A stretch of DNA of 64,000 nucleotides from Siphonodentalium dalli (lineage: Eukaryota > Mollusca > Scaphopoda > Gadilida > Siphonodentaliidae), in contig CP136066.1 in NCBI GenBank assembly GCA_032622095.1, forward strand, positions 135,129,917 through 135,193,916, in the 5' to 3' direction. The position numbers and the translations under genes were made by a program. Below are positions 1 to 11,219 of this stretch, piece after piece (position 1 is the first letter of the stretch; every line of letters begins with the position of its first letter). The notes under the pieces are model-generated. The model was not told the DNA's origin and did not search any database. It worked only from the letters and a program-made list of their open reading frames with translations.

Positions 1-142
1 CTTCTATTTTACTATTTAGTATATATTAGACTAACATTTTCTGCAAAAATCCGTCACCCAAACATGAAAATGTGAACATAATGCTAGTTTTTCTGTTAAG
101 ATTTTCGACGATTTTCGCTCGGCGGAATGGCGATTTTTCAAG

Positions 143-1150
143 GGGTCCGTGACTACCCGCCCCCGAGACAAGCCGCCCCTTTCACTCTGAGACAACCCGC
201 CCCCGGACAACCCGACCCCAAAAATCAATTAGCGGTAATCAGTGGCTAATTAGGAGGTGTGAGGGGATTATGAGATGTTTGTTTAACGAAACTGGGTTGT
301 TTTTTGTAGATTTTTATTTGATTTAACAACATGGACAACAATAAATACATATGTAATATAATATAACTTATATGAACACAAAAATGCATCATCGATAATA
401 TGTTTATTTATTACGAAGTTTAATGTACGAAATTCTGTGTCGAGATCTAGCATGAAGTGAGTCACTTCAGGCATGTCGAGTTTGGACTTCACTGCGTTCA
501 GCGCGGCAACGTAATCCTGTTTCGTTCGACGAGACATCAATGCGAAGACTAGAGGGAACTGCTTCCTTTTGCCGTCTTTCTGTACAAACGCAGTGAATGC
601 AAGGAAACATACTTGCATGATTAAGATGTGTGAGTGAGTAGATGGGCGCGAAGCGCCCGGGATGGTCGAAAAGATCGAGTGAACTTCTCCTTCACCCCAT
701 GAATGAAGATGTCCCACACTCAAGAGTTAATATACCCAGTTCCGTCGGCATCGTTCAAAGGCTGTTTGTATACTCACCTCCAGTTAACATCAGTGAGATG
801 AATCCTGATCACTATATAAGTGATGTGATAACACACTGTGATAATGAACCATTTGCATCAAATGTTTGTTTTGAAAGCACCCCTTTTAATTAGTCTTCAC
901 TTACCTTAAGTGCCGTTCAGTTGTCAAAACATTGTGTCATTCTTTATCCCGGCCAGTCCACGCATTGACATAATTAATGAATAAACACATGTTTTGTTGA
1001 TCAAAATCTTCAATAATATATCATCAAAGAACATAAAAGAACATAATCACTATTAACAAATTCGGGACAACCCGCCCTCATTTATCGGGACAACCCGCCC
1101 CCAAAATAGCATAGGGGCGGGTTGTCTCGGGGGCGGGTAGTCCCGTTCCC
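143..1150 (-). mobile_element. MULE-like DNA transposon derivative with 8-bp TSD
   Basis: Ends form a 38-bp terminal inverted repeat (143-180 and 1113-1150; about 34 of 38 bases match; core GACTACCCGCCCCCGAGACA). It is flanked by identical 8-bp target duplications TTTTCAAG at 135-142 and 1151-1158. The minus strand between about 700 and 400 encodes a fragment like the MULE transposase catalytic domain: FPLVFALMSRRTKQDYVAAL, then a MLDLDTEF motif at the place of the usual DFE segment. The fragment has no N-terminal zinc finger or C-terminus, so the element is a non-autonomous internal-deletion derivative. Class assignment rests on TSD length and the fragment. Confidence 0.7.
419..700 (-). pseudogene. 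MULE transposase fragment
   Basis: An open frame on the minus strand (within 283-723) contains HILIMQVCFLAFTAFVQKDG followed by the PLVFALMSRR block and an acidic MLDLDTEF motif, as in the RNase H-like core of MULE transposases. Full-length enzymes are several hundred residues; only about 90 are recognisable here. A remnant, not a gene. Confidence 0.55.
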
Positions 1151-1310
1151 TTTTCAAGAATGGAGGTGTCATCGTCCCGTCGATAAAAACACTACTTTTA
1201 TCAGCAGAAAATAAGTTCAAACTTCTATTTTACTATTTAGTATATATTAGACAAACATTTTCTGCAATAATCCGTCACCCAAACATGAAAATGTAAACGA
1301 AATATGACTT

Positions 1311-2396
1311 TTAGTGTTTAGATTATCGTCCCAGAAGTGATAAATTTCCCTAATTTCGACGCTTCGTTATTCGAACGCCCACCGTTCAGCATACGCTCAA
1401 TTTTATCGGGAAAACATCACATTCGTATAGAGTAGATACCAATAAACAAGTTGAGACCATGTTTGTGCCTCTAAACTCTTTCGTTTCCGAATAAAATGAC
1501 TTTTAAATATTCGTTCCGTCCGGTCCCGTCTTTTAGACAAATCGTTCCGTCCCGTCCCGGAAAATCGTCCCGTCCCGTCTTTTAGTAGATCCCAACAAAG
1601 ATACAAAATAATCGGTCACACATATCAGACACTCTCAAAGCACGCTCACGATAAACACAGTTATCACTCTTTAACACACACTGGCGAAATGTGTTCCAGA
1701 GTCGGGGAGCACAGTGGAATGCTAGAGGCGAAGGTAACTGAAGAATGGCCTTCACCTGATATATGTGACGCGCTATTAAAGGATGAAATCTTGTTTGTTT
1801 GATTGGTATGTCATATCTAAATATGTTGGGACATTTATTTAACTAGCTGCTGTAGATCTGGGGTTAAAATTTGGCTGTGTTATAGCCCTGTTTTGATTTA
1901 AACAATATTTATTAGCCCCAATATTACATTTATGATGAACAACATTTAGATGATGGAAACATGAGTAGAATAGAAAAGGGGAAGAGGATTTAGCAGCAAG
2001 CAGATATGTGCTTTTGTTGAGCTATCTCCTCAGACAAGTAGAAAAATTGTAGAAATCAAGAAAGATCGAGCGAATGGCAAGTGGTCGAGTTAGAGAAACA
2101 ATAGGTTTAAGAAGTGATGGTATATTAATATTATGATGTACAGACGAGTTTACAATAAGTGTTGAAATGATAAATAAGCTTATGTGGATAATAATGAGAG
2201 GGGTGTATTCACAAGGAATACGAGACAGAGATAGGTGAAGCGATAGAAATAAAGAGCTTGTATGTGAAAGAAAAGTCGGTACCACTGTTATGAACATTTT
2301 TAGACTAACTTGTGGAAAGAATTATTTTGAAAATGAATTGTTTTGAAAATAAATGTGGAAACTAAATATGGAAACTAAATATGAAAACTCCATGGG
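1311..2396. other. Unassigned intergenic stretch
   Basis: Contains a short CGTCCCGTC-rich segment (about 1513-1580) with imperfect direct repeats. No gene or element boundary is seen otherwise. Confidence 0.5.
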
Positions 2397-5171
2397 TTAT
2401 CGTTGCCATGCCGTTGAATTGTTAGTGTATTGTTTGAAACGACCGCTTTTTTGAATGAAGTATTGCGTAGCTCTGAATATTTCATTATTTATTTCAGATG
2501 ATAGCAATGGTATGCCTTTGAGTAAGATCTTGGTAGTTAAGAAAGTCGGGTCAATATTTGAGAATGAGTCAGACCTGAGTTGAGTATATCTTTGACAGAA
2601 TAATAGAAAGTGTTCAGCGCTTTCTACATCCCCGCATACACATTTGTCACAATCGCGTAAATGGTTTTCACGAAGGTCACGATTTAGATTACTACACTTG
2701 AGTCTTAAACGGGCATGCAATATTTGGGTTTCGCGATTTAAACAATAATCAAAGTGTTGGACTTTCAATGAATTTCTCCGTTTTTCTATATCTAGTCGTG
2801 ACTTGAATATCTCTAAAGACTTTGCGCTTTTAGTTGCGGGTGTTAACTCATTCCACAGGCGAGTAGCAGATGGAAGGAATGTGTTCATATATGACGAGTT
2901 GTCAGCTTGCGGAGGTCTTAATTCGTTTCTCCTAAAATTATATCTCTGGGAACCCGGGGTATCTGTGTTGATCATGTTGTATAAATAGGATGGTGATGAT
3001 CTAACAAACATTTTATAAAACTGATGTAGTTTAAATTTTTTTCTCCTTTCTGCTAATGTTTCCCACCCAAGTTCAGATAGAAGGTCGCTATTGTTAGTGC
3101 TACGCGTGGCTCCTGAAACAATCCTTGCTGCTTCAAATTGAATTTTTTCAAGTCGTGTGCTCAATTCGCATGTACAATTGTCCCATACTGGTGCAGCATA
3201 TTCTATGATTGGACGAATGTAAGAGAAATATATTTTTTGAAGGGTTTTTCTATTCAGCGAAAATCTATGCATTCGCATTATATTAATTTTCTTCCAAGCT
3301 CTATCAGTAATATCATCTATGTGGTCACCCCATTTCGCTTGATTGTCAAATGTTAATCCCAAGTGCTTATGCGAGCTAACTTCTGTGATAATAGAATTGG
3401 ACATCTGAAGTGGTGGGTGGGCTATGGGTGTTCGCTTTCTGGAGATGAGAAGAGATTCAGTTTTTTGAGGATTAAAAGTAACAAGCCACTGATGTGCCCA
3501 ATTAGCTAGTCTCGCGATATCCATATTCATCAGATCTGCTGCTCTGTCTGGATCTTCTATAGTAAGAAACATGGATGTATCGTCAGCAAAAAGTCGAATG
3601 TGACAAGTAACATTTTCAGAGATATCGTTTATATAAACTATAAATAGTAAAGGTCCAAGTATACATCCTTGGGGAACACCTGCTTGTACGGGTTTCCAAT
3701 CTGAGTTTTCATTGTCAATTATTACTCGTTGTTGGCGTTGACTTAGATAACTCTCGATCAAGTGAAGTAATTTACCAGTGATACCAATACGTTCAAGTTT
3801 GTACAATAAACCTGTGTGCCATACTTTATCAAACGCTTTGCTAACGTCACAGAAGACAGATCTTATTTCTTTACCTTGGTCCAATGAGTCTGCAATGTAA
3901 TCGTAGATATCGGTGAGTTGAAAGACAGTGGAATCACCACGGACACATCCTGACTGTAAATTTGATACTAGTCCATTAAGTGTTAAAAAGTCCCAAATTT
4001 TGTTATATATACATTTCTCAAACACCTTTGATATACAGCTGAGCAGTGATACAGGCCTATAGTTAGACATTTTACTCCTGTCTTCTTTTTTATGAATTGG
4101 CACAACATTTGACCGTTTCCATTCTAGAGGGTAATAGGATTCGTTGATATAGCGGTTGAATATATTAGTGAGGGAATAACATAATGAGTCAGCACACTGT
4201 TTTAATATTTTGGGATGTACTTGGTCTGGCCCCGAAGCTTTCGTCGGGTTGGCCGATTTGAGGGCCTCTCGCAGATCATCAGCGGTTAATTTTATTTCAG
4301 AAAGAGTTTGTCTCCATGTGTCAAAAGATCTGGGGGGAAGAGTAGCACCATCATCATTTACAGATGTTATGCTACAGAAATAGTCATTAAAGCAGGTTGC
4401 TTTGTCGTGGGGAGATACGTATATATTTGTTCCATCAGTTATCGGCGGGATACTTTGTGCCCTCGGGGGAAACAATAATCTTTGAAGTGTTTTCCACCAC
4501 GTCGAAGCGTCACATGCGTTATCATTTAGTTTCTTTTCTAATTTGGAATTATGTTCTCTTTTTGATTTCCTGATCACTGATATGACCTCATTTCGCTTTG
4601 TCCTATAGTTCGCCCAGTCGAGAGGAGAGTCAATTCGTTTTGCTTTATTATGAAGCCTTCTGCGCTCACGAATTAATTTGCGGATGTTGCATGTCAACCA
4701 CGGGGGACACCCTTTACGAATAGTTGCGCTCTTGTGTGGTATGAAAGAAGTTGCCGTCGAGATAATTTTGGTAGTTACAGCTTCAGCTAAATAGTCTGTG
4801 CTCAAAGAGTCGAGTTCACCAGAGCGGTTCCAATCGTAAAATGCATTATTCATCGATTCAAAATCAGCCATGTTGTAATTCCACACAATACGTCTGAGAG
4901 AGTTTTTCTGTCTAGAGTGTGAATAATTAAGGTCGATTCTAACCGGACAATGGTATCGTTTCATGTCCGAATAAAATGGATCTAATACCTTCCAAGATAT
5001 GATAGATTTTGGGTTACTTACTAGGTAAAGGTCTAGTGTTGTTTTCGAACTCTCAGAGAAATGGGTAGGTGATTTTATGATCTGTTTTTCGCCACACGCG
5101 CTACAAATATCATTAATATGTCCATGGAAATTCGGTTTCTGATCTTCGTTAAAATCTCCTGCTATTATCAT
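2397..5171 (-). pseudogene. Retrotransposon ORF2, C-terminal part: endonuclease end, reverse transcriptase
   Basis: A 924-codon open frame, in the same frame as the segment at 5208-5987 and separated from it by one TAA plus 12 codons. It starts with the endonuclease IIAGDFN motif and TTLDLYLVS. The RT motifs are intact: NYRPVSLLSCISKVFEK, SVFCDVSKAFDKVW, AGVPQGCILGPLLF and LFADDTSMF (catalytic Asp pair). The tail has C-x-C-G-x6-H-x4-C (residues CVCGDVESAEHFLLFC), typical of this retrotransposon group. The usual compact SDH endonuclease motif reads SDMKRYHCPV here, so that site may be altered. Product: target-primed reverse transcription enzyme. Confidence 0.88.
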
Positions 5172-5207
5172 CTCTAAACCACTATCTCGTGCGACACCAA
5201 TCGATTT

Positions 5208-5987
5208 TTAAATATCGTCCCAGTCAGAAGTAAGAGAATTCGGTGGTCGATAAAAGCAACCTACTAGAATATGATGAGGCTTTATGAGCTCAACCCATAC
5301 AGATTCCAGGTTGGGGGTAGATAAGTCATCACGAAATTTGAATGCAATGGTATCTCTAACATAAATAGCCACCCCACCCCCTACCCTGTCTGTTCTATCA
5401 TTTCTCACAACGTCGTTAAAACCTTCAACAAATATATCCGCGTTATCAACAGATGGACTAAGCCAAGTTTCTGTGAACATGCACACATCAAAATCGTTCA
5501 TTTCAACCGATATCGTATCTAGTTTGTTCCTTATACTTTGTGGGTTTAACAAAAGGAAAGCCATGCCGTTGTCACGTGGACCTGGATTACGTTCGACACA
5601 TCCAATTAATAACAGAATGAGTATAGTAATTAAAGACAATGCAGACATAAACGCAGTATATATGGAAAAATATTCAAGTGTACAGGTACGATTGATGATC
5701 GGGGGGTAATCCCTGTCCACAGACGACAGCGTGCTGAAGATATTGTTATGGGTCGTCAAAGTTTCAAAATTGCCAAGAATATTTTCTGGAAGAAAGTTGC
5801 CAAACATAACATGGATAAGAAGGGTTATTCTGCAAGATAAATTGCAACTCAGCCCTTTGATTCTCAGAGAGATGTATAAAACGCAATAAAGCGAAGATTG
5901 TCTGTCAAAACATTTATTCCGGTGCGGTCTGACGGCATAGCAGAAGAAAGAACCAATACTTGCTCTATATTGTGAGATATCAATCAT
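5208..5987 (-). pseudogene. Retrotransposon ORF2, N-terminal part: leader, 2A-like motif, APE endonuclease
   Basis: A 259-codon segment. Residues about 109-129 are strongly hydrophobic (LSLITILILLLIG) and run into C-V-E-R-N-P-G-P at residues 130-137, a 2A-like motif with Cys in place of the usual Asp. The APE endonuclease begins at once (LLLNPQSIRNK), followed by the catalytic-type FTETWL, GGGVAIYVRD and VGCFYRPPN motifs. It ends at TAA 5208-5210 after DWDDI. The frame continues unchanged beyond that stop through 12 codons to the GDFN motif, so this is a point nonsense mutation, not a frameshift. The codon before the ATG is also a stop, which supports this start. Confidence 0.75.
5577..5600 (-). 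other. 2A-like ribosome-skipping motif (variant)
   Basis: Encodes CVERNPGP right after a hydrophobic segment. The canonical 2A core is D-V/I-E-x-N-P-G-P; everything is kept except the first Asp. 2A-like sequences have been reported near the N-terminus of APE-type non-LTR retrotransposon proteins in sea urchins and other invertebrates, where they split the leader from the enzyme. Whether the Cys variant skips is unknown. Confidence 0.6.
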
Positions 5988-6291
5988 TTAGAGAATGAGT
6001 TAGGTATAATAGGTAAGTTTGTTCAGGCAAGTAGATTGGCTCAATCTGGTTACGAAATTCCCATGGAAGTTTTATGTTTGATAATTTCTGTTCAGTTGAT
6101 TTGACTAGGCTTTGGACATTCATATTATTTTGTTCAAGTGTACGTAGATGGGCATGCGACACAACAAATCGGTTGTGGGTGCTAGCACAGATAAGAATAG
6201 AAGCAGTGGTACAAGTTATGAAATAAGTATAATAAGTTATATGACACAAAACAAAACATATATACAACAGGAAACTCATCTGTCGAAACAT
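5980..6291 (-). other. Short open frame upstream of the retrotransposon ORF
   Basis: A 103-codon frame whose stop overlaps the main ATG by 8 nt (ATGATTGA arrangement). The first 35 residues are hydrophobic (FLLYICFVLCHITYYTYFIT), and no ORF1 zinc knuckle or PHD is visible. It could be a small ORF1 remnant or a chance frame in the 5' UTR. Confidence 0.3.
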
Positions 6292-6400
6292 CTAAACGCG
6301 GCTTTAGTTACAACCAGGAAAGGAAATATGTTGCTGATTTGTGAGGGAGCATGGAGTCGTTTGAGTCCCACATACCACTGAAGTGTAGGAATTTGGGACG

Positions 6401-7125
6401 GAAACAAGACCAGGCTATCATAAGTATATGTACGAAAAAGGCAGTGTTGTTATGATATCGGGAAGGAAATGTTCTATGCTCATTGTGAGCCTTTAAAAGT
6501 CAGTGTCAAGGACTGATTATTAACGCAAGGAAAATAATATACAAGTGAAAAGACAACTGAAGATTCTAAATCCAGTCAATTAGATTCAAGATAGAATTGG
6601 AGAAATAAATATATGATAATTATTCATAGCCAGGTATAATTAAGATCAGGTTAAATTAGATTATTAGATTAATCAAGTGAAAAGTATAATAATACATAAA
6701 ACTGCTCAAATTTAGTTCAAGTTGGATCAGAGTCCAAAATATATGAATCCAAGTTGAGATTAAAAGTTGATGTACAAGCACGAGTCCTGGATATTTAGAT
6801 TCTGAACCAGCCACTGTTGCAGGTACAATAGCATGTTCAAATTTAGCTGAATACGGGTTCTATTTAAAATTTAACAAATTCGATTCATCAGGGAATTCAA
6901 CAAGAGTTATCCATAACTACTTGAGTTTAATTTAGTTTGGATCAGAATCCGTATCCAGATCCCGTATTAACTTTGAGTTCAAATCAAGAAGCAAAAGGAA
7001 ACAAAACCAAACGAAGTCTGTTAGACGTGCTACGATTCACGATCAACGCTAGCTTTTTGAAGTAGATATTCATTGACAGGTACAGCAGCGAGTTCAGTGA
7101 GCCCTACATAGGAACACATGTATAT
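6401..7125. other. Unassigned A-rich stretch
   Basis: A-rich sequence with many loosely related GATTAGATT/AAGTTGGATCAG-like words between 6560 and 7010, resembling a decayed short-period repeat. No coding signal. Confidence 0.4.
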
Positions 7126-7210
7126 AGCTGTATACACATATATACACACACATATACATATGTATACACAGCGTGCACATGCACATGTGTGTGTCATATA
7201 CACATACAGA
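7126..7210. repeat. Imperfect (AC/AT) microsatellite
   Basis: Alternating TATACACA and CACATATA runs with some CATGTGTG. It produces spurious short frames on both strands. Confidence 0.7.
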
Positions 7211-7524
7211 CTATGACAGACATACATACAAATAGGAATATCAATTTCGACATTCGTGTTACACATACCCCATTAGCCGCACCAGTAGGTCATGGGTATA
7301 TAAGTACATCGGGCACCTGTTTTACACTTGGGGATTTATTTTTAAAAGTAAACACATGGCCTATGGTTTTTCTTGCATTTTCGTAATCAACCGGTGTCAA
7401 TATAGCTGGGTAAACATCACTGGAGTGGCCTGCAGGCTTAAATTCGGTGAATTTGTCTGAAACGTTGACACTGTCGTCTATGGGAAACCATTTAGTTCAG
7501 TGATTCCTTCAACGAAAATCGCGT

Positions 7525-7650
7525 AATGATGATGATAATGATGATGATGATGACAACGAAGAAGGCGACGACAACGATAATCATTTGATCATTAATGGCG
7601 TTGATGGCGACGATGACGATGATGATAATGATGATGACGATGGGGAAGAG
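7525..7650. repeat. (GAT)n-rich trinucleotide repeat
   Basis: Two blocks of GAT/GAC trinucleotides (about 7527-7560 and 7600-7642) separated by related sequence. Confidence 0.8.
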
Positions 7651-8008
7651 GGGCGGGGGCGATATTGATGGCGCATTATGAGGATAACCAAAGTTGGAGG
7701 GGTGAGAAATCCGACACACACCCTCGGTGCCATGCCATATTGTCCCTGGTTGTATTCATAAGTTGACAAATTCATTAATGCATATAATATGACTATGAGC
7801 ATCAAGTGATATGAAATAATGGAAGGCATGTTCTGATTTTGTCAGGACTGGTATCCGCCCAAAATTTATCGAACCAACGCAGATGAAAAAGTAGATATTT
7901 TAGTCTGGCCACCCTACCCCGTCCGACCATGTCCAGGATGATCCAAGTTATTATGTGGGGAGGTATATAAACATGGAGGGAAATGCTATTCATCATGTTG
8001 AGGAGAGT

Positions 8009-8068
8009 GGTTGGGCGCGAAGCGCTCGGGATGGTCGAAAAGATCGAGTTATCTTCTCCTTCACCCCA
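8009..8068. repeat. 60-bp copy of a segment inside the MULE at 643-700
   Basis: GGGCGCGAAGCGC, GGATGGTCGAAAAGATCGAG and CTTCTCCTTCACCCCA occur here and at 643-700 in the same order, with only a few differences. The flanks are unrelated. CTTCTCCTTCACC is repeated once more at 8071. Confidence 0.65.
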
Positions 8069-8189
8069 TCTTCTCCTTCACCACACTATTCATATATCAT
8101 ATAACCACTGTTAAACGTATATATACTGGGCCAAGCTATATAAAATTATATCGACGATTCAAAGTATAGTAGTAAATTGATCGTTTCTA

Positions 8190-8272
8190 AAGGACGGGAA
8201 ACAGATATATCCGTTTCCCAAAAACATTTCCTATAGGCTACAGGACGGGAAACGGATATATCCCTTTCCCAC
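8190..8272. repeat. Two copies of a short palindrome
   Basis: Two 28-bp copies of GGACGGGAAAC-(A/G)GATATATCC-GTTTCCC-type sequence, about 50 bp apart. Each is nearly self-complementary around GGATATATCC. Confidence 0.55.
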
Positions 8273-8920
8273 TTCGTGCAGCTTGTTATCAGCGAACAAT
8301 TCTTATATAATCAAATGTTTTGCGCAGATTAACATGTTGTCAATATAGGCCAATCGCTCGGTGAGGGGTCCAGATCTATGTAACATATTTTTGGCGTCAC
8401 GTGGTGGTCGCGTGCCATGATTCATGACGTCATGGCGGCGCCAGAAAGTCACAGACGCGTAGACAGTATAGGCCTCCATATATGATATATTTATATAAGT
8501 ATTACATACAATTTATTATAGGCCTATACGTATGAACATGAAATTCTGATGAAAATAGATTCATACCATTGTACATTGTGCATATATGGTATCATGCATG
8601 TTCAACTTTAATTTGTGGCATTTTGTGGCTGTTCGCATTAAACTCATTCATTCAATAAAAATATAAATTGCTATAAATAATAAAATGATATAAAAGTAAG
8701 CAGTTTAACGTAAGAAAACGGCGGTTTGGTTGCCATTTTGAATGGCGTCTTTTTGTCGGTAATGGGCGATTTTCGAGCAAGGCTAGTTCCAGATGTTGGC
8801 AAAGTAGGGAGACCCGGGCAAAGTGTGACACCCGGGCAAAGCGGGACGTCGGCATAACATGCCTGAAACGCGCCGCGCATTTCCCGGCAAACTTGATAAC
8901 GTTAGATGACGTCAGTTGTG

Positions 8921-9018
8921 TACGGCAGCGTAGAATTTACCGCCACCTCCTCTTTTGTTACTAACTTGATTAAACAAGTTAGTAACAAAAGAGGAGGTGG
9001 CGGTTCTACGCTGCCGTA
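8921..9018. repeat. Foldback with ~44-bp arms and 6-bp loop
   Basis: 8921-8968 is the reverse complement of 8975-9018 apart from four extra bases (TTTA). The loop is ATTAAA. The arm includes CCGCCACCTCCTCTTTTGTT. Confidence 0.85.
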
Positions 9019-9370
9019 GTTGTGACTAATTTCAGCGCGCAATTTGTTTGGAGAGCCAATCGAGTTTAGACGAGATCACCAGGCTACTTTTGTGGTGCAA
9101 AATTCGATTTTTCTGAACAATAAGTACCATATAGTTTCACTAATTTTCGTTCGTTGCTTTCACCGCAATACCATTTCCTATTTATAGCCTACCAACTTAC
9201 CTCACCTAATAATAACAACACAAAAATAAATAATTATGTCTCTGTAAACTGTCAATACATGCGTCATATATATGATCATTTCGGGCAAAGTGGGACAGAC
9301 AGTGTCCCGCTTTTCCAGAGCCTGTCCCGCTTTATTCCGGGTGGTCAATATAGTATATTTGCTTTGCAAT

Positions 9371-11219
9371 TTCTCGGCCACTTGACCGATATGGTCAAAT
9401 ACAGGGAGCTGTAGGGTGGCCCCAAGCCAATCTATTTAAATATTCATCCTTTCATCCCACCCGATCCAAAATGGCAGTTGTCCAGAATGGTTCAAATAGG
9501 GCACCCATGCCATTTCTCGTTTTTTTTTTTACCGATTTAGTTCAAACAAATGTTGCTGTATGGTGGCCCCAAGCCAATCTAAATATTCACCCTATTTGGC
9601 CCCACCCGATCCAAAATGGACGCCGCCCAGAAAGGTTCAAATAGGGCACATCGCCATTTCTCGGCCCCTTGACCGATTTAGGTCAAACAAGGGTGAAAGG
9701 GGTGAATATTTAGATTGGTGCCAGATTTTACAATTTCTGGACGGCGGCCATTTTGGATCGGGTGGTGTGAACGGTGTGAATATTTAGATTGGCTTGGGGG
9801 CCACCCTACAACACCCTTTGTTTGACCTAAATCGTTCAATGGGCCGAGAAAATGCATGGGTGCTCTATTTGAACCCTTCTGGACGGCAGACATTTTGGAT
9901 CGGGGTGGGGTGAAAGGGGTGAATATTTAAATGATCACGGGAGACCCTACAACATCCTTTGTTTGAACTAAATCGGTCAACGGGACGAGAAATGGCATGA
10001 ATGTCCTATTTGAACCCATCTGATCGGCGGCCATTTTGGATCGGGGTGGTGTGAAAGGGGTGAATATTTAGATAGTCTTGGTCACACCATACAACACCCT
10101 TTGTTTGACCTAAATCGGTCAATGTATCGATAAATGGCATTGGTGCCCTATTTTACAATTTCTGGACGGCGGCCATTTTAGATCGGGGTAGGGTGAAGGG
10201 TGAATATTTAGATTGGCTTTTGGCCATCCTATAACACCCTTTGTTTGACCTAAATCTGTCTACGGGACGATAAATGGCATGGGTGTTCTATTTGAACCCT
10301 TTTGATCGGTGGCCAATTTGGATCGGGTGGTGTGAAAGGGGTGAATATTTAGATTAAATTGGTGGCACCCTACAACAGCATTTGTTTGACCTAAATCGGT
10401 CAAAAGGCCGAGAAATGGCATGGGTGCCCTATTTGAACCCCTCTGGACGGCGGCCATTTTGGATCCGGGTGGGGTGAAAGGGGCGCTTGGGGGCACCATA
10501 GAACACACTTTGGTTGACCTAAATCGACCAAGGGACCGAGAAATAGCTTGTGTGCCCTATTTGAATCCCTCTGGACAGCGACCATTTTGGATCAGGTTGA
10601 GTGTGTGAGGTGTGTGGAAAATAGTATCTGGGGGGGGGGGCACCATACAACACCCTTTGTTTGACGTAAATCGGTCAACGGGGCAAGAAATGGCATGGGT
10701 GTCCTATTTGAACCCTTCTGGTTGGCGGCCATTTTGGATCGGGTGGTGTGAAAGGGGTGAATATTTAGATTATCTTGGGGCACCCAACATCACCCTTTGT
10801 TTGACCTAAATCGGTCAATGAGTCGAGAAATGGCATGGGTGCCCTATTTGAACATCTCTGGATGGTGGCCATTTTGGATCAGGGTGTGGTGAAGGGGTAT
10901 TTAGACTGGCTTGCGTGTCACCCTACAACACCTTTTGTTTGACCTAAATCGGATAAATGGGCCGAGAGCAGCCATGTGTGCTCTATTTGAACACTTCTGG
11001 ACAGCGACCATTTTGGATCTGGGTGAGGTGAATATTTAGATTGGCTGGGAGGCACCCTAGAACACCCTTTGTTTGACCTAAATCGGTCAATTGACCGAGA
11101 AATGGCATGGGTGCCCTATTTGAACCCTTCTGGGCGGCGGCCACTTTGGATCGGGATGGGTGTGTGGATAGAATATCTGTGGGGGGGGGGCGCACAATAC
11201 AACACCCGTTGTTTGACAT
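9371..11219. repeat. Satellite-like array, ~142-bp unit, ~12 copies, with orientation switch
   Basis: Each unit carries GGTGAATATTTAGATT, a (T)TTGTTTGACCTAAATCGGTC block, ATGGCATGGGTGCCCTATTT and GGCGGCCATTTTGGATC. The first two copies (to about 9690) run in the reverse orientation; the rest run forward with a period of about 140-145 bp. Copies differ by substitutions and small deletions (for example near 10480 and 10610). Short frames through it are artefacts. Confidence 0.85.

Larger units (their letters stand above)
1..1310. repeat. Tandem repeat, ~204-bp period, split by a transposon
   Basis: The first ~75 bp recur almost unchanged at 1221-1296 (shared TACTATTTAGTATATATTAG and CCGTCACCCAAACATGAAAA). 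Removing the inserted element at 143-1150 and one target-site copy leaves a period of about 204 bp. The copies decay after about 80 bp. The family is not recognised. Confidence 0.6.
2397..6400 (-). mobile_element. APE-type non-LTR retrotransposon (CR1/jockey group), nearly full length
   Basis: A minus-strand element. Its single long frame from ATG 5987 to 2397 encodes a hydrophobic N-terminal leader, a 2A-like motif, an APE endonuclease, a reverse transcriptase and a C-terminal Cys/His motif. One in-frame TAA at 5208-5210 interrupts it. Downstream of the stop (2340-2396) are short TAAATATGGAAAC-like direct repeats, possibly the 3' tail. The 5' limit is uncertain; about 6400 is a guess that includes a short upstream open frame. 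No target-site duplication could be placed. Confidence 0.75.

Noticed and set aside
1-1296. Direct repeats at 1-75 and 1221-1296 as LTRs of a retrotransposon
   Set aside because: The spacing is explained by a MULE with its own TIRs and TSD inserted in a ~204-bp tandem repeat; no gag/pol or primer-binding site lies between.
9560-11219. Multiple 60-85-codon Pro/Gly-rich frames
   Set aside because: All are readings of the ~142-bp satellite.
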